Shown here: positions 47,988-58,793 of the stretch, one piece after another
How positions within the stretch are numbered: position 1 is the stretch's first letter
Layout: each line of letters starts with the position of its first letter
Assembly (NCBI GenBank): GCA_019321725.1
Contig: CM033124.1
Coordinates: 3,224,001-3,288,000 of the forward strand
Direction of reading: 5' to 3'
DNA length: 64,000 bases
Source: Paulownia fortunei
Lineage: Eukaryota; Streptophyta; Magnoliopsida; Lamiales; Paulowniaceae
Translations under genes and position numbers: made by a program
Notes under the pieces: model-generated
What the model was told of the DNA's origin: nothing
Database searches by the model: none
What the model saw: only the letters and a program-made list of their open reading frames with translations

Positions 47988-49382
47988 ATGAAGACTCCAA
48001 GCCTATCAAATTCCTCTCTTTTTCTTTACCTTTATGTTGTCATCCTTTTGTGCTCGTGGCCTGCTCAATCCCAGGAACACAATGATTTTCTCCAATGTTT
48101 GTCCCTTCATTTGCAAAATAATACTGGAATTTCCAATGTTGTTTATACCCCATCCAACTCTTCATATCTATCCATTCTCCAATCTTCCATAAGAAGCCGA
48201 AGATTCACATCGGCCTCCACACCGAGACCTCAAGTCATTGTTACCCCGATGCACGAATCCCAAATTAAGGGAATCGTGGTTTGTGCCAGAGAAAATGGAA
48301 TGCAAATTAGAACTCGAAGTGGCGGCCATGACTATGAGGGACTATCATATACTTCCAAGGTCCCATTTGTAGTCCTGGATTTGCTCAATCTAAGTGAAAT
48401 AACAATTGATGTTGAGCAAAAAACAGCGTGGGTTCAAGCTGGTGCAACCATTGGACAACTCTATTACAAAATCAGCCAGAAAAGCAGGACACTCGCTTTT
48501 CCAGCAGGTGCGTGTCCCACTGTTGGAGTTGGCGGTCTATTTAGCGGAGGAGGCTACGGGCCAATGTTGAGAAAATATGGCCTTGCTGCTGATAATATTA
48601 TGGATGCACGTATGATCGATGTTAAAGGAAGAATTCTTGATAGAAAATCCATGGGCGAAGATCTTTTCTGGGCCATTAGGGGCGGCGGAGGCGCTAGCTT
48701 CGGAGTTATAACTGCATGGAAGCTGAATTTGGTTTCTGTCCCAGAGACTCTTACCATATTTTCAGTCAGCAGGACCTTGGAACAAAATGCAACCGAGCTT
48801 ATTCATAGATGGCAATACGTGGCTCCCAATCTTCCTCAAGATATATTGATTTCAATTTCCATTGGTCCAGTAAATTCAAGTAAACCTGGGGAGAAAACTA
48901 TACAAGCCATCTTTAGTTCGCTGTTTCTCGGTCGGGTGGATAGACTACTTCAATTGTTGGAACAAAGCTTTCCGGAATTGGGCGTAAAAAGAGAAGATTG
49001 CACTGAAGTTAGTTGGATTCAATCGGCCCTTTCCTTTGGTGGATACCCTATCCGAGAGTCACCGCAGGTCTTAACAAGCAGAAATCCTCAAATTAGGAGC
49101 ACACTCCCAATAACAAGGTTTTATTTTAAAGCAAAACTAGACTACGTGCAGGAACCTATCCCAGTATCTGGTTTTGAAGGTATGTGGAAACTGTTATACG
49201 AACGAGACGCAGGTATGGCGGAAATGCTCGTTGTGCCGTATGGTGGAAGAATGAAGGAAATTTCAGAATCTGCACTTCCATTTCCTCATAGAGTAGGCAA
49301 TTTGCACAAAATCCAATTATTGGCTTATTGGGATGAACCTGGGACTGAGGTACCAGAAAGATCCATAAGTTGGGTAGGATGA
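47988..49382 (+). CDS. Berberine bridge enzyme-like FAD-dependent oxidase, C-terminally frameshifted
   Basis: A 464-residue frame with no intron, as usual for plant BBE-like genes. Residues 1-28 are a hydrophobic signal peptide (cut likely after AQS), pointing to secretion. The FAD-binding PCMH domain (about 80-255) contains SGGHDYEGLSY with H114, the expected histidyl-FAD attachment, and FPAGACPTVGVGG with C176, the expected cysteinyl attachment. The usual histidine after VGG in this motif is leucine (L184). The BBE-specific region follows, with MLVVPYGGRM near residue 410. Family members oxidise alkaloids, carbohydrates or monolignols; the substrate cannot be told here. Normal length is about 520-540 residues. 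The frame ends early at VPERSISWVG because of indels, and the missing C-terminus continues in other frames. Either a recent pseudogene or assembly error is possible. Confidence 0.85.
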   Translation: MKTPSLSNSSLFLYLYVVILLCSWPAQSQEHNDFLQCLSLHLQNNTGISNVVYTPSNSSYLSILQSSIRSRRFTSASTPRPQVIVTPMHESQIKGIVVCARENGMQIRTRSGGHDYEGLSYTSKVPFVVLDLLNLSEITIDVEQKTAWVQAGATIGQLYYKISQKSRTLAFPAGACPTVGVGGLFSGGGYGPMLRKYGLAADNIMDARMIDVKGRILDRKSMGEDLFWAIRGGGGASFGVITAWKLNLVSVPETLTIFSVSRTLEQNATELIHRWQYVAPNLPQDILISISIGPVNSSKPGEKTIQAIFSSLFLGRVDRLLQLLEQSFPELGVKREDCTEVSWIQSALSFGGYPIRESPQVLTSRNPQIRSTLPITRFYFKAKLDYVQEPIPVSGFEGMWKLLYERDAGMAEMLVVPYGGRMKEISESALPFPHRVGNLHKIQLLAYWDEPGTEVPERSISWVG

Positions 49383-49606
49383 TTGTAAAGTTACACGACT
49401 TCGAGCTGCTTACATCAACTATAGAGACCTCGATTTGGGAGTTAATAACAATGGCAACACCAGTTATGCACAGGCAGGACAAGCATATGGGGCTCAGATA
49501 CTTCAAGAACAATTTTAAAAAATTGGTTCTACTAAAATCTACTATTGATCCAAGTAACTTTTTTAGAAACGAGCAAAGTATTCCACTCATACACTCCAAG
49601 TGAAAG
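49383..49606 (+). pseudogene. Out-of-frame C-terminus of the BBE-like gene
   Basis: After the stop, the conserved end of the family continues in two other frames. First comes RAAYINYRDLDLGVNNNGNT and SYAQAG (about 49402-49478), then MGLRYFKNNFKKLVLLKSTI and DPSNFFRNEQSIP (about 49490-49590). The second shift is explained by about five extra bases (ggaca) around 49474-49480. The relic at 35220-35240 reads AQASIWGLK without them. The first shift lies at 49370-49402, where the sequence is shorter than the family expects. Confidence 0.8.
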
Positions 49607-50082
49607 AAAAACTAAAGAAGAGTAAACTTCATGGACAAGTAAGCATCAGAGAGATAGTTCTCTGTAACAAAAATAATAATTTTAAATATTCTTTTATTCA
49701 ATTTGTACAAAGGTAATAGCAATTTTAGTTTTTTATTTTTCAACTGTGTACTTTGCTGAATTTATAATGGCCTCATAGTGGTTGTGTATTGTGGGCATTG
49801 TGCCATCAAATGATTGTATTTTTATTGCACTATTAATAAATGCTTCTATTCTTTTTAGTAGACATTTCTTCATTATTGTTTTTTCCGTATATCTTCACGA
49901 ATAACCGTCATTCTGATGATCACATGGGCCGAAAAAATAATAAGAAAATTGGGCAGTATATTGGAACATGGTGAAAAGCATTTGAAAGGCTATAGGATAT
50001 GTAAGTGCAAATAAAACTTTCCCTTGTTTAACTTTTCGGTCATAAACCTAAATAATTAACAACTTAGAGATAATGACAATTT
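49607..50082 (+). repeat. BBE 3' flank, copy B, left of copia insertion
   Basis: This aligns with 36290-36715. The duplicated flank continues on the other side of the copia element at 56181. Confidence 0.8.
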
Positions 50083-50355
50083 TATTATGAATATATGTTA
50101 AATCAAGTAGAAAAATATCTAATTAATAGTAGGTAAATATCAAATCAAATATAGATATTCAATTCTTTTTTTTTTTAATTTATCATATTATTATATGGTG
50201 TATTTATTCATCATGTATGCTTATAAATAGAGGCAAATTTATAATGAAAATGCACAAGCGAATACAAGAAAAAGAAAATATTCTCTCTATTTTTCATTTC
50301 TTACTCACTATATTCTTCACTTCACAATTAGTAGTGTTTTATTTATTTTACAACA
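50083..50355 (+). repeat. 5' LTR of BBE-flank copia element
   Basis: The start aligns with the TGTTATGAATATATG of the 3' LTR, though here the first two bases are TA. It ends TTTTACAACA. A TATA-like ttataaatag lies near 50220-50229. Confidence 0.8.
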
Positions 50356-51117
50356 CATTATCAGCATGATTGTATATTTTAAAATATTAATCAAGGTAAT
50401 ATTACTAGATAATATTTTTCTACAAGTTCATTATACTATGTATATATGTGTGTCATGATTGTTGTAAATATTACGTATAAATTAATATTAGGATGATTAG
50501 ATGAACATGTGCGTATAAATGTATATATGTTATGATTATTATAAAAATTATGTATATAATTAAGATTAGCAGCTTAATTATATACTAATTTGGTTTACTT
50601 CAACTGTTTTGGTTAATAAAGGTAAATTATTTATTTGATTTTTTTAAAGTAAATGATATATATAGATATATTATGTCTATTCATTTTTATTCTTCGTTTG
50701 TTCAAATTATGTAATACAATGTGTGAATTAGTATATACATTATTATTGTTTTTCCTATTTGCCTTTTAGTCTCAAAAACTTTGGAATGTGTTTTTATGCA
50801 AGTTATATATATTGCTTTGATACCTAATATTATGCATCTTTTTTTAAATTTACATTTATTAGTGTTTATATTATCTACAATATTTGTTTATGATTTTCAT
50901 GAAATTTAAATAAATCTACATGGTGTTTAAAACTATTTTATATTACTGGCATTTACTTTTCTCTTATTCCTATATGAATGCATCTAAGTCGTAGGATTAT
51001 ATTCTTTGTTTATAGACTTCTAGAAAGAACAAGAAATTTTGATATTTTTAATAATCTGCATCAATAATTATATTTATTTAGTAATCAGCCTACTAATTTC
51101 ATATTATTATTATTAGA

Positions 51118-52080
51118 ATGTCGAATCTTACCAAGCTCAAGTTTATTGCCCTTGATATTTTTGGCAATAATTATTTGGCGTGGACTATTGATGTTAAGAT
51201 CCATCTCGATGCTATGAACCTTAGAGAAATGATAAGATAAGAAAATGAAGCTTCCTTATATGATCACGCAAAGACAATGATATTTCTTCGTCATCATCTC
51301 CATAAAGAATTAAAAACTGAATATCTAACGGTGAAAGATCCATATATTATTTGGAAAATTTTGAAAGAAAAGTATGACCACCAAAAGACAATAATACTTC
51401 CTAAAGCTAGCTCGCTGTGATTGGATGCACTTGCGATTACAAAATTTTAAAAGTGTAAGGGAGTATAATTTGTCAATATTTAGAATCACTTCTCAATCAA
51501 AGATATGTGGAGAAAGTGTTATTGATAGACATCTTAGAAAATACATTTTCTACTTTTCATGCCTCTAATATGCTTCTGCAACAACAGTATCGAGAGCGAG
51601 ATTTTAAGAAGTATTCTAAGTTGATATCGTGTCTTCTTGTTGTCAGAGAAAATAATGAATTATTGATGAACAATCATCAACTGGATCAACGCTATTCCCT
51701 GAAGCGAATGCTGCAATTGTTAATGATTTTGGGCATAGTCGATATCGAGAACATGGTCGTAGACACAGTTATGGTCATGGTCGTAATCGTGGCCATGGTT
51801 GTGGTTGATATTATTATAATCGAAACTCTTCAAATTTCTAGAGAACTATAACTCACCACCAGAAGTGGGAGAATAATGAGCAAAAATAAGGAGAAAATGG
51901 TTTGTAAAACAAAACTTCTAAGACTAATGAAAGCAATTATCATAGATGTGGCATGAAAAGGCGTTGAAAATGTACTTGTCGTGTGTCTAAGCATCTTGTT
52001 GATCTATATCAGGCTTTATTGAAAGAAAAAGAAAAAGGTGTGGGATAAATCTTATTGAGCATTATAACCTAATGGATTTT
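51118..52080 (+). pseudogene. Copia gag relic
   Basis: Begins MSNLTKLKFIALDIFGNNYL, then AWTIDVKIHLDAMNLREMI, followed by a stop and continued gag sequence (KTMIFLRHHLHKELKTEYL). The longest open piece is 51507-51851. A glycine/arginine-rich region and degenerate zinc-knuckle follow near 51940-51990. Confidence 0.7.
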
Positions 52081-52199
52081 ACGCAGTTGGCTGTTTCAGA
52101 TTTCTTTGAGAAACCTAATGGAAACTTTGAGAATTTGAATGGCGATGAGAATATCAATGTAGTTTGAAGGGATGTCATCACAATAAGCTATCCCAAGTA

Positions 52200-53480
52200 T
52201 GTTATTTTTGAAATATGGATCATGCAATTGGAGTTAAAGTTAATAGTGAAGCTCTATACATAACAGATAGTGCAACAACACACAATTCTCAAAGACAAAA
52301 TATTTTTCCCATCTCATATTAGCTGAAGTTAATGTTAGCTCAATATTTGGTATTGCAAACCTTATTGAAGGTTGTGGACGAACTAATATTTTATTGCTTG
52401 GTGGTACAAAATTTACAATTAATAATGCTATATTTTCTATTAGATCGAAAAGAAATCTACTAAGTTTTAGAGATATACATCGTAATAGTTATCATATTGA
52501 GACAACAAATGAAAAAGACATTGAATATCTATATATTACGTCAATTGTCTTAGAGAAAAAATATATATTGAAAAAGCTACCAACACACTCTTCTGAGTTA
52601 TATTATATTTTTATAAATTCAATTGAATCATACACTGTGATAGATGAAGAGTCAATGAATTCAAAAGATTTTATCATTTCGCATGACCGTTTGGGTCATC
52701 CAAGTTCGATAATGATCCGAAGAATTATAGAAAATTCTCATGGACATCCGTTAAAGAACCAAAAGAATCTTTTGTCCAAAGATTTTTCATGTGCTACTTG
52801 TTTTCAAGAAAAAATGATTACAAGGCCATCTCTAATAAAAGTTGCTTTTGAATCTTTGACATTTTTAGAACGAATTCAAGGAGACATATATGGGCATATC
52901 ATACTAATGGATGCATTTATACGTTGGTCACATATTTGTTTATTATCTATTAGCAATGTTGCATTTGCTAGACTCCTTGCTTAAATAATCCGATTACGTG
53001 CACAATTTTTAAATTATATAATTAATAAAATTCGTATGGATAATGCTGGAAAATTTACATCACAAGCTTTTAATAATTATTGTATGTCAACTGGGATTAC
53101 AGTTGAGTATCATGTTGCTCACATACATACATATAATGGGTTAACATAATCTTTTATTAAAAAATTAAAATTGATTGCTAGATCTTTACTTATGAGAACA
53201 AAGTTATCCAATTCTACTTGGTGATATTCCATATTGCATGCTACAACACTTATTTGCATAACACCAATTGCATATCATAAGTATTCCCTATTATAACTTG
53301 TCACTGGTCAAGAACCAAATATCCCCCATCTAAGAATTTTTAGTTATGCGGTTCATGTCCCAATTGTTCCACCACATCCCATTAAGATGGGTCCTCAAAG
53401 AAGACTGGAAATTTATGTGGGACTTGAATCCCCATCAATTATAAAATGTGACATTTTCACGGCATAATTTACTAATTGCC
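52200..53480 (+). pseudogene. Copia protease and integrase relic
   Basis: A protease-like ITDSATTHN (about 52260-52290), a longer open stretch (52394-52984) with SHDRLGHPSSIMIRRIIENS and the ATCFQEKM zinc region, then ERIQGDIYGHI of the integrase core are visible. Downstream frames with NKIRMDNAGKFTSQAFNNY (near 53025-53080) and a C-terminal piece to about 53480 are broken by stops. Confidence 0.75.
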
Positions 53481-54109
53481 ATTTTAATGAGGTAATTTTC
53501 CTATCATTAGGGAGAGAGAAACAATAGTTGGAAAAATAAAAAATTTTGTGGAATGCATCATCATTATCTCATTTTGATCCTTATACAAATTAATGTGAAT
53601 TAAAAGTTCAGAAAATTATTCACTTATAAAATACTACAAATTAATTACCTGATACATTTACTGATATTAAAAAAGTGACAAAATCACATATACCAGCTAT
53701 TAATGCTCCTATCCGTATTGATGTCCCAACAAGACAAATTACTAATATATTGGAAAATGAGTCTAAGACACGCCAAAAGCGTGGTAGACCTATCGATTCC
53801 AAAGATAATAATCCAAAAAAGAATAATAAGCACAATAAGCAAATTGACGCTTCTAAAATTATTAGTACTACTCTTGAAGAGTTTATGCCAGAAACTATTG
53901 ACATAACTGAAAAAATAACTTCAAAATAGGTTCTAGCATCTGAAAATGATGATAATGAAGAGATCTCAATAAGTTATGTCACTTCGAAAAAAATATGAAA
54001 TCGAAATAAAATTATTATCGACAACATATTTGCACATACAATAGCTCTTGAAATTATAATACAAAATGAGGATTATGAACCAAAGTCTGTTGATGAAGGT
54101 CGATGAAGA

Positions 54110-55570
54110 ATGATTGGCCAAAATAGAAAGACGCAATACAAGTAGGCTAAGTTCACTTGAAAAACGTCAAGTTCTTGGACCTGTCGTCAAAACACCTAAA
54201 ATTGTAAAACCTATTGGCTACAAGTGGGTATTTATATGAAAAATATAATAAGACAAATAAATTTGTTAGATACAAAGCATGACTTATAGCACAAAGTTTC
54301 TCACAAAGACCTAGTGTTAATTATAAGGAAACATATTTTTCAGTGGTGGATGCAATACCATTTAAATTTTTACTTAGCCTGGTAATTTTAGAAGAACTTC
54401 ATATGCGTCTAATTGATGTTGTAACAGTTTATCTATATAAATCACTGGATAGTAACATTTATATGAAAGTTCTTGACAAATAAAAACTTCCAAAAGAATA
54501 CAATTAAAAACCCCGAGAAATGTATTCAGTTATATTACAAAGATCTTTATATGGATTAAAGCAATCTGGACATATGTAGTATAATCGTCTCAATGAATAT
54601 CTTTTGAGAAAAGGATATATCAACAATCCTATTTGTTCATGTATTTTTTTTAAGAAGTCCAGGTCTGGATTAGTATCGTTGTTGTTTATGTTGATGATTT
54701 AAATATCATTGGGACTCCTAAAGAGATTATAGAGATGGTAACATTGATGAAAGATGAATTTGAAATGAAAGATTTATGAAAAACAAAATTTTGCCTCAGG
54801 TTGCATATCGAGTATTTAATTAGAGAGATTTTTGTTCATCAGTCAAGTTATACTAAAAAGGTATTAAAATATTTTAACATAGATAAATCACATCAAATGA
54901 GTTCTCCCATGGTTGTTCAATCCTTTGATGTGAAAAAAGATCATTTTCGTCCTCGAGATAATGATGAAAAAACTCTTCATCCTAAAGTATCATTTCTTAG
55001 TGCTATTGACACACTAATATATCTTGTTAATTGTACAAAACCTGACATGACATTCTCTATTAATTTACTAGCAAGATATATTTCTTCTCCAACTAGAAGA
55101 CATTAGAATGGTGTTAAATAAGTCATTCGATATCTCAGGGAAACAACAAATATGGATTCATTTAATTCAAAGGATTCAAAGTCGGAATTAAACTGGATAT
55201 GCTGATGTTGGATATTTATTTGATCCATATAAAGTGCGATCACAAATAGATTATTTGTTGACTTATGGTGGTATTGCTATTTCTTGGCGCTCTACAAAAC
55301 AAATTCTTATATCCACTTTTTCAAATCATGCTAAAATTTTGGCAGTACAAAAGTAAGTCGAGAATGCGCATGGTTGAGATCTCTCGTTCAACATATACGA
55401 GAAACTTGCGAATCTTTCATTTAACAAATAAAGTCCAAATTGCTATATGAGGATAATGCAACATGTATAACCCAAATTAAAGAAGTTTACATTAAAGAAG
55501 ATAGAACTAAGCACATTTCACCAAAGTTCTTTTTGACACATGAATTCCAAAAGAAATGGGATATAAATAT
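54110..55570 (+). pseudogene. Copia reverse transcriptase and RNase H relic
   Basis: RT pieces are KPIGYKWVF, LIDVVTVYLYKSLDSNIYMK, LQRSLYGLKQSGHM, and a frame with VVYVDDLNIIGTPKEI (YVDD intact), followed by KVLKYFNIDKSHQMSSPMVV. RNase H lies at about 55190-55560, with an LLYEDNATCITQIKE-like region. Stops and frameshifts are frequent. Confidence 0.78.
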
Positions 55571-55895
55571 CCATCAAATTCATTAAAGTAACAACTTGGT
55601 AGATCTATTTACAAAGGCATTACTCACTGCATCATTTAAAAAGTCAAGATATGATATTGGAATATATCGACATAAAGATATTATATGAATGAAGGGAGTA
55701 TATACGCACTGTACTCTTTTTTTTTTACCAAGGTATTTATCCCACTGAATTTTTCCTGGTAATGTTTTTAATTAACGCGTATTAAAACAAAAATGATGTA
55801 CTATTTTTTCTTCACTAACATTTTTTCTCACAGGGTTTTTTCTTAGTATAGTTTTAACGAGGTATATTATTTGTATATGTACATCCAATGGAGAG

Positions 55896-56180
55896 TGTTA
55901 TGAATATATGTCAAATCAAGTAGGAAAATATCTAATCTATAATAGATAAATATCAAATCAAATATGGATGTCTAACTCATTTTCAATTTATCACATTATT
56001 ATATGGTATATTTATTCATGTTGGATGCCTATAAATAAAAACAAATTTATAATGAAAATACACAAATAAATATAAGAAAAAAAATTATTCTCTCTATTCT
56101 CTTTATTTTCTCTATTCTTCATTTCTTTCTTTCTATATTATTCACTTCACAATTACTAGTATTTCAATTGTTTTACAGCA
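55896..56180 (+). repeat. 3' LTR of BBE-flank copia element
   Basis: Starts TGTTATGAATATATGTC after a ccaatggagag purine tract and ends TTTTACAGCA. A TATA-like cctataaata lies near 56029-56038. Confidence 0.8.
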
Positions 56181-57125
56181 AACTTCAAATATTTTCATGA
56201 CTTCATTCTTCTACTGAAAACTCGTAATTTTAGCTTGTTGCATGAGTCACATGCTCCTTTCTTCTGCTTGGACATGTATAGTCTAAGCACAATTAGCATC
56301 ATTGTAGATGATTAAAAACTTGTTGAGTTGAAATTGGTAACATCTTATAGAAATAAAATAGAATTGAATCGATAAGCGAGTTGATCAAAGCATAACTACG
56401 GGCATTGGCAGCCAGATTAGTGGTGGTGGTTTGTCAATCTAACTTTGTTGGGAAATGTGACTTGTATGCTATTGAAGCAAAATTTTACCTACAGAGTCTG
56501 TAAAAGGTGAGATTAGTGAATTTCCTTCCAATTAAATTTCCCTTGGGCTTGTTATATTGAAGATGAGTAATTTGCGCTTCAAAACACAATTTTTTTTCAT
56601 TGGTTTTTCGAATTGCTAAATCACAATATAGGTTTTTCATATGCCTTCAGTATTAAATGAAGTTGTGTGGATAAATACTTTTTTAAGAAATATTTGTTAA
56701 TGCACTCAATAAAAATATAGCAAGCATAATTTCTTATAGTAAAAAAAGTTTAATGAATATTATATTTATTAATTAAAAATGTTAACCTTACACTACTTTC
56801 GGCTAGAATTAAATATCAGATGGTGTTGTTGACTAGTCAGCCAACTATTTTTATGTTGGTAATATCCATAATTTAGTGGATGTTTCATAAATAATTTAAT
56901 AAAGAAAATAATATAGGATTTTACTTGAGAGTTTAACTCTATTAAAATTGTTGTGAACAGTGTTATAATCAATTAATCAAGAGATTATGAGACACTTTGA
57001 ATTTGTATTTTAGCCAATAGAACATTCAAATGTGACTAGAGGTAATATAAATTTTGACTAAGCAAAATTTTAAACTTTAATTTTTACAAAGAATTATATA
57101 TAAAAAGTTCCAATATATTGATCCT
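56181..57125 (+). repeat. BBE 3' flank, copy B, right of copia insertion
   Basis: Aligns with 36715-37013 and, across the LTR in copy A, with 40079-40480. About 320 bp (56750-57070) is specific to this copy. No coding sequence is seen. Confidence 0.75.
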
Positions 57126-58434
57126 AATTTTGACTATTCATAAACATATTTGATGTGGAATTGCTCCAAATCTCTAAGCTCTTACAACTTCAGAATGGAT
57201 CTCTACCTACATCACAACAAGTCGTTAGGGCGTTAAAGTTGTGCTGGCAAAAATCCTGCAATAGTCAAATTAGAACCAATCCAAAAATAAATGAGGGAAA
57301 AGAACATAATGCTTTAAAATGGAAAATGAAATGACATAGGTGTTACAATAAATTGATGATATGGTATGGTAAGGTGCATGTGCTTTTAAGACCTTAAGGC
57401 CTAGGCCCATTAGATTGTGCTTATCTTTATACTTGAGCTTAACCCATTATTGGCCTAATTACAAAATGTTTTAGAAAAAAAATTAGGCCTGATTAATATT
57501 ACGCCATATAACTCCCCCTCTCAGAAAAGATTCAGAAACAAGATGATAGTCAAGAGTAATTTACAAACCTATTTTTGCCATAAAAAAATTCTATTTGAGA
57601 GGGCTTAAGTAATTTAGTTCTAGGGCTTTCTTTGAAGAGACTTAATTTAAGAAGATAAGAGTTCTAAAGGTAAATCATATTTTTTTTCTCAACTGAATAT
57701 ATGGGGACGTAAACGGGATGGTGTTGATCAAGAGACTCGAGGAGGGAGATGGGTTTCTCGTGTTCACCCTCTTGTCATGGGGATGGGACCCCTACTTGGG
57801 TGGAAGGGGCTGCCCATGAGAGGGGTCATTGTCTCTCAGAAGAGGCTCGTCAGCCTCGCTGAAGCAAGAGGCTTGCCTGGGCGAGGCCAACATAGTTCTC
57901 TTCGCCTAGGTGAGGCTAACTGGCCTCGCCCTCGCCCAAGCCTCCTCACTCACCTTGGCGAATTTTTCCCCGAGTTTCTCACTTATTGGGGAAGTTCTTT
58001 CTTCCTCACCTCGGTGGGGCTTATCCTTGTCGGGCAGGATGGTGCAGTTCCTCTTAATGATTTTTCTTCATCCCCTCATATTTTCAATCTGGGTAAGGGA
58101 TTTACGTCATTGGCTTTCCTCAAGGGTGAATCTCTCGTGGTGATTGAAGTGGTATATCAGATGAAATATTCAATTTTGATTTTACAATCAATTTTGATTC
58201 TATAAATATTAAAGAAGATACTTTGCTAATCAACTTTGTTACCAAGTTTCATTTTGTAGATATTCTTTAATTATAGCGAATCCTCAATTTGAGGAAAGTA
58301 ACTAGATTCAGGATATGATTCCTTGTAATTGTCTGTATATGTAACTCCCATCCAATCAATAATCAAGCCATCATTTTCAGAATTCATAGTCTAAACAAAT
58401 AATGAACTAGTTACCACTCGATAAAAGAACATAA
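57126..58434. other. Unclassified spacer with a GC-rich island
   Basis: Mostly AT-rich, but 57700-58060 is markedly GC-rich with repeated GCCTCGC and GGCGAGG motifs, including inverted pairs around 57850-57960. A 142-codon frame lies across it at 57777-58205 and matches no family I know. An LTR or MITE fragment is possible. It adjoins the inner edge of the right inverted arm. Confidence 0.4.
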
Positions 58435-58793
58435 CAAACATTGCCATTAGACGGTTTTAAGATGTAACATTGTCAAAAAAAGGGTCATTAATAAAACCTA
58501 TTCAAAAGAGTAAATCCAACACAAAGTAGTGCCAAATTGAACAATTTGATTTTCACTATGAGTAAAGAATAATTAACAAGAACATGTGCAAGCACATCCT
58601 CATGAAACTGTTCAACTGCGCAGTTAAACATGAAAGCAAAGAATATTATGGAGCAATAAAAAGCTTAATAAAACAACAGAGTGACCCCCCAAATAAAGAA
58701 CCAAAAAATGGAGAAATGGAAGAACACATACACACAAAAAAAACAGTTATTGAATCAGAACAACAATTTCAGACCAACTCCTAGTAACCTAGT

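Larger units (their letters stand above)
50083..56180 (+). mobile_element. Ty1/copia element, plus strand, inserted in BBE 3' flank
   Basis: LTRs at 50083-50355 and 55896-56180 agree closely, sharing aatttataatgaaaatrcaca and a ttcacttcacaatta block. Flanks are aattt (50078-50082) and aactt (56181-56185), a 4/5 target duplication. BBE flank copy A (near 36715) reads straight through, proving the insertion. The primer site reads ttatcagcatg just after the 5' LTR. The polyprotein is present in order but full of stops. Confidence 0.88.

Noticed and set aside
48554..48757. Minus-strand 67-codon frame within the BBE-like gene
   Set aside because: Shadow of the well-supported plus-strand gene.
49156..49599. 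Minus-strand 147-codon frame over the BBE C-terminus
   Set aside because: The opposite strand encodes recognisable BBE C-terminal motifs across the same bases.
54230..55500. Possibility that the copia element in the BBE flank is active
   Set aside because: Stops and frameshifts occur throughout gag, integrase, RT and RNase H.
57777..58205. 142-codon frame across the GC-rich island as a gene
   Set aside because: Composition explains the open frame; no known motif, no homology recognised and no promoter. Described only as part of the spacer.
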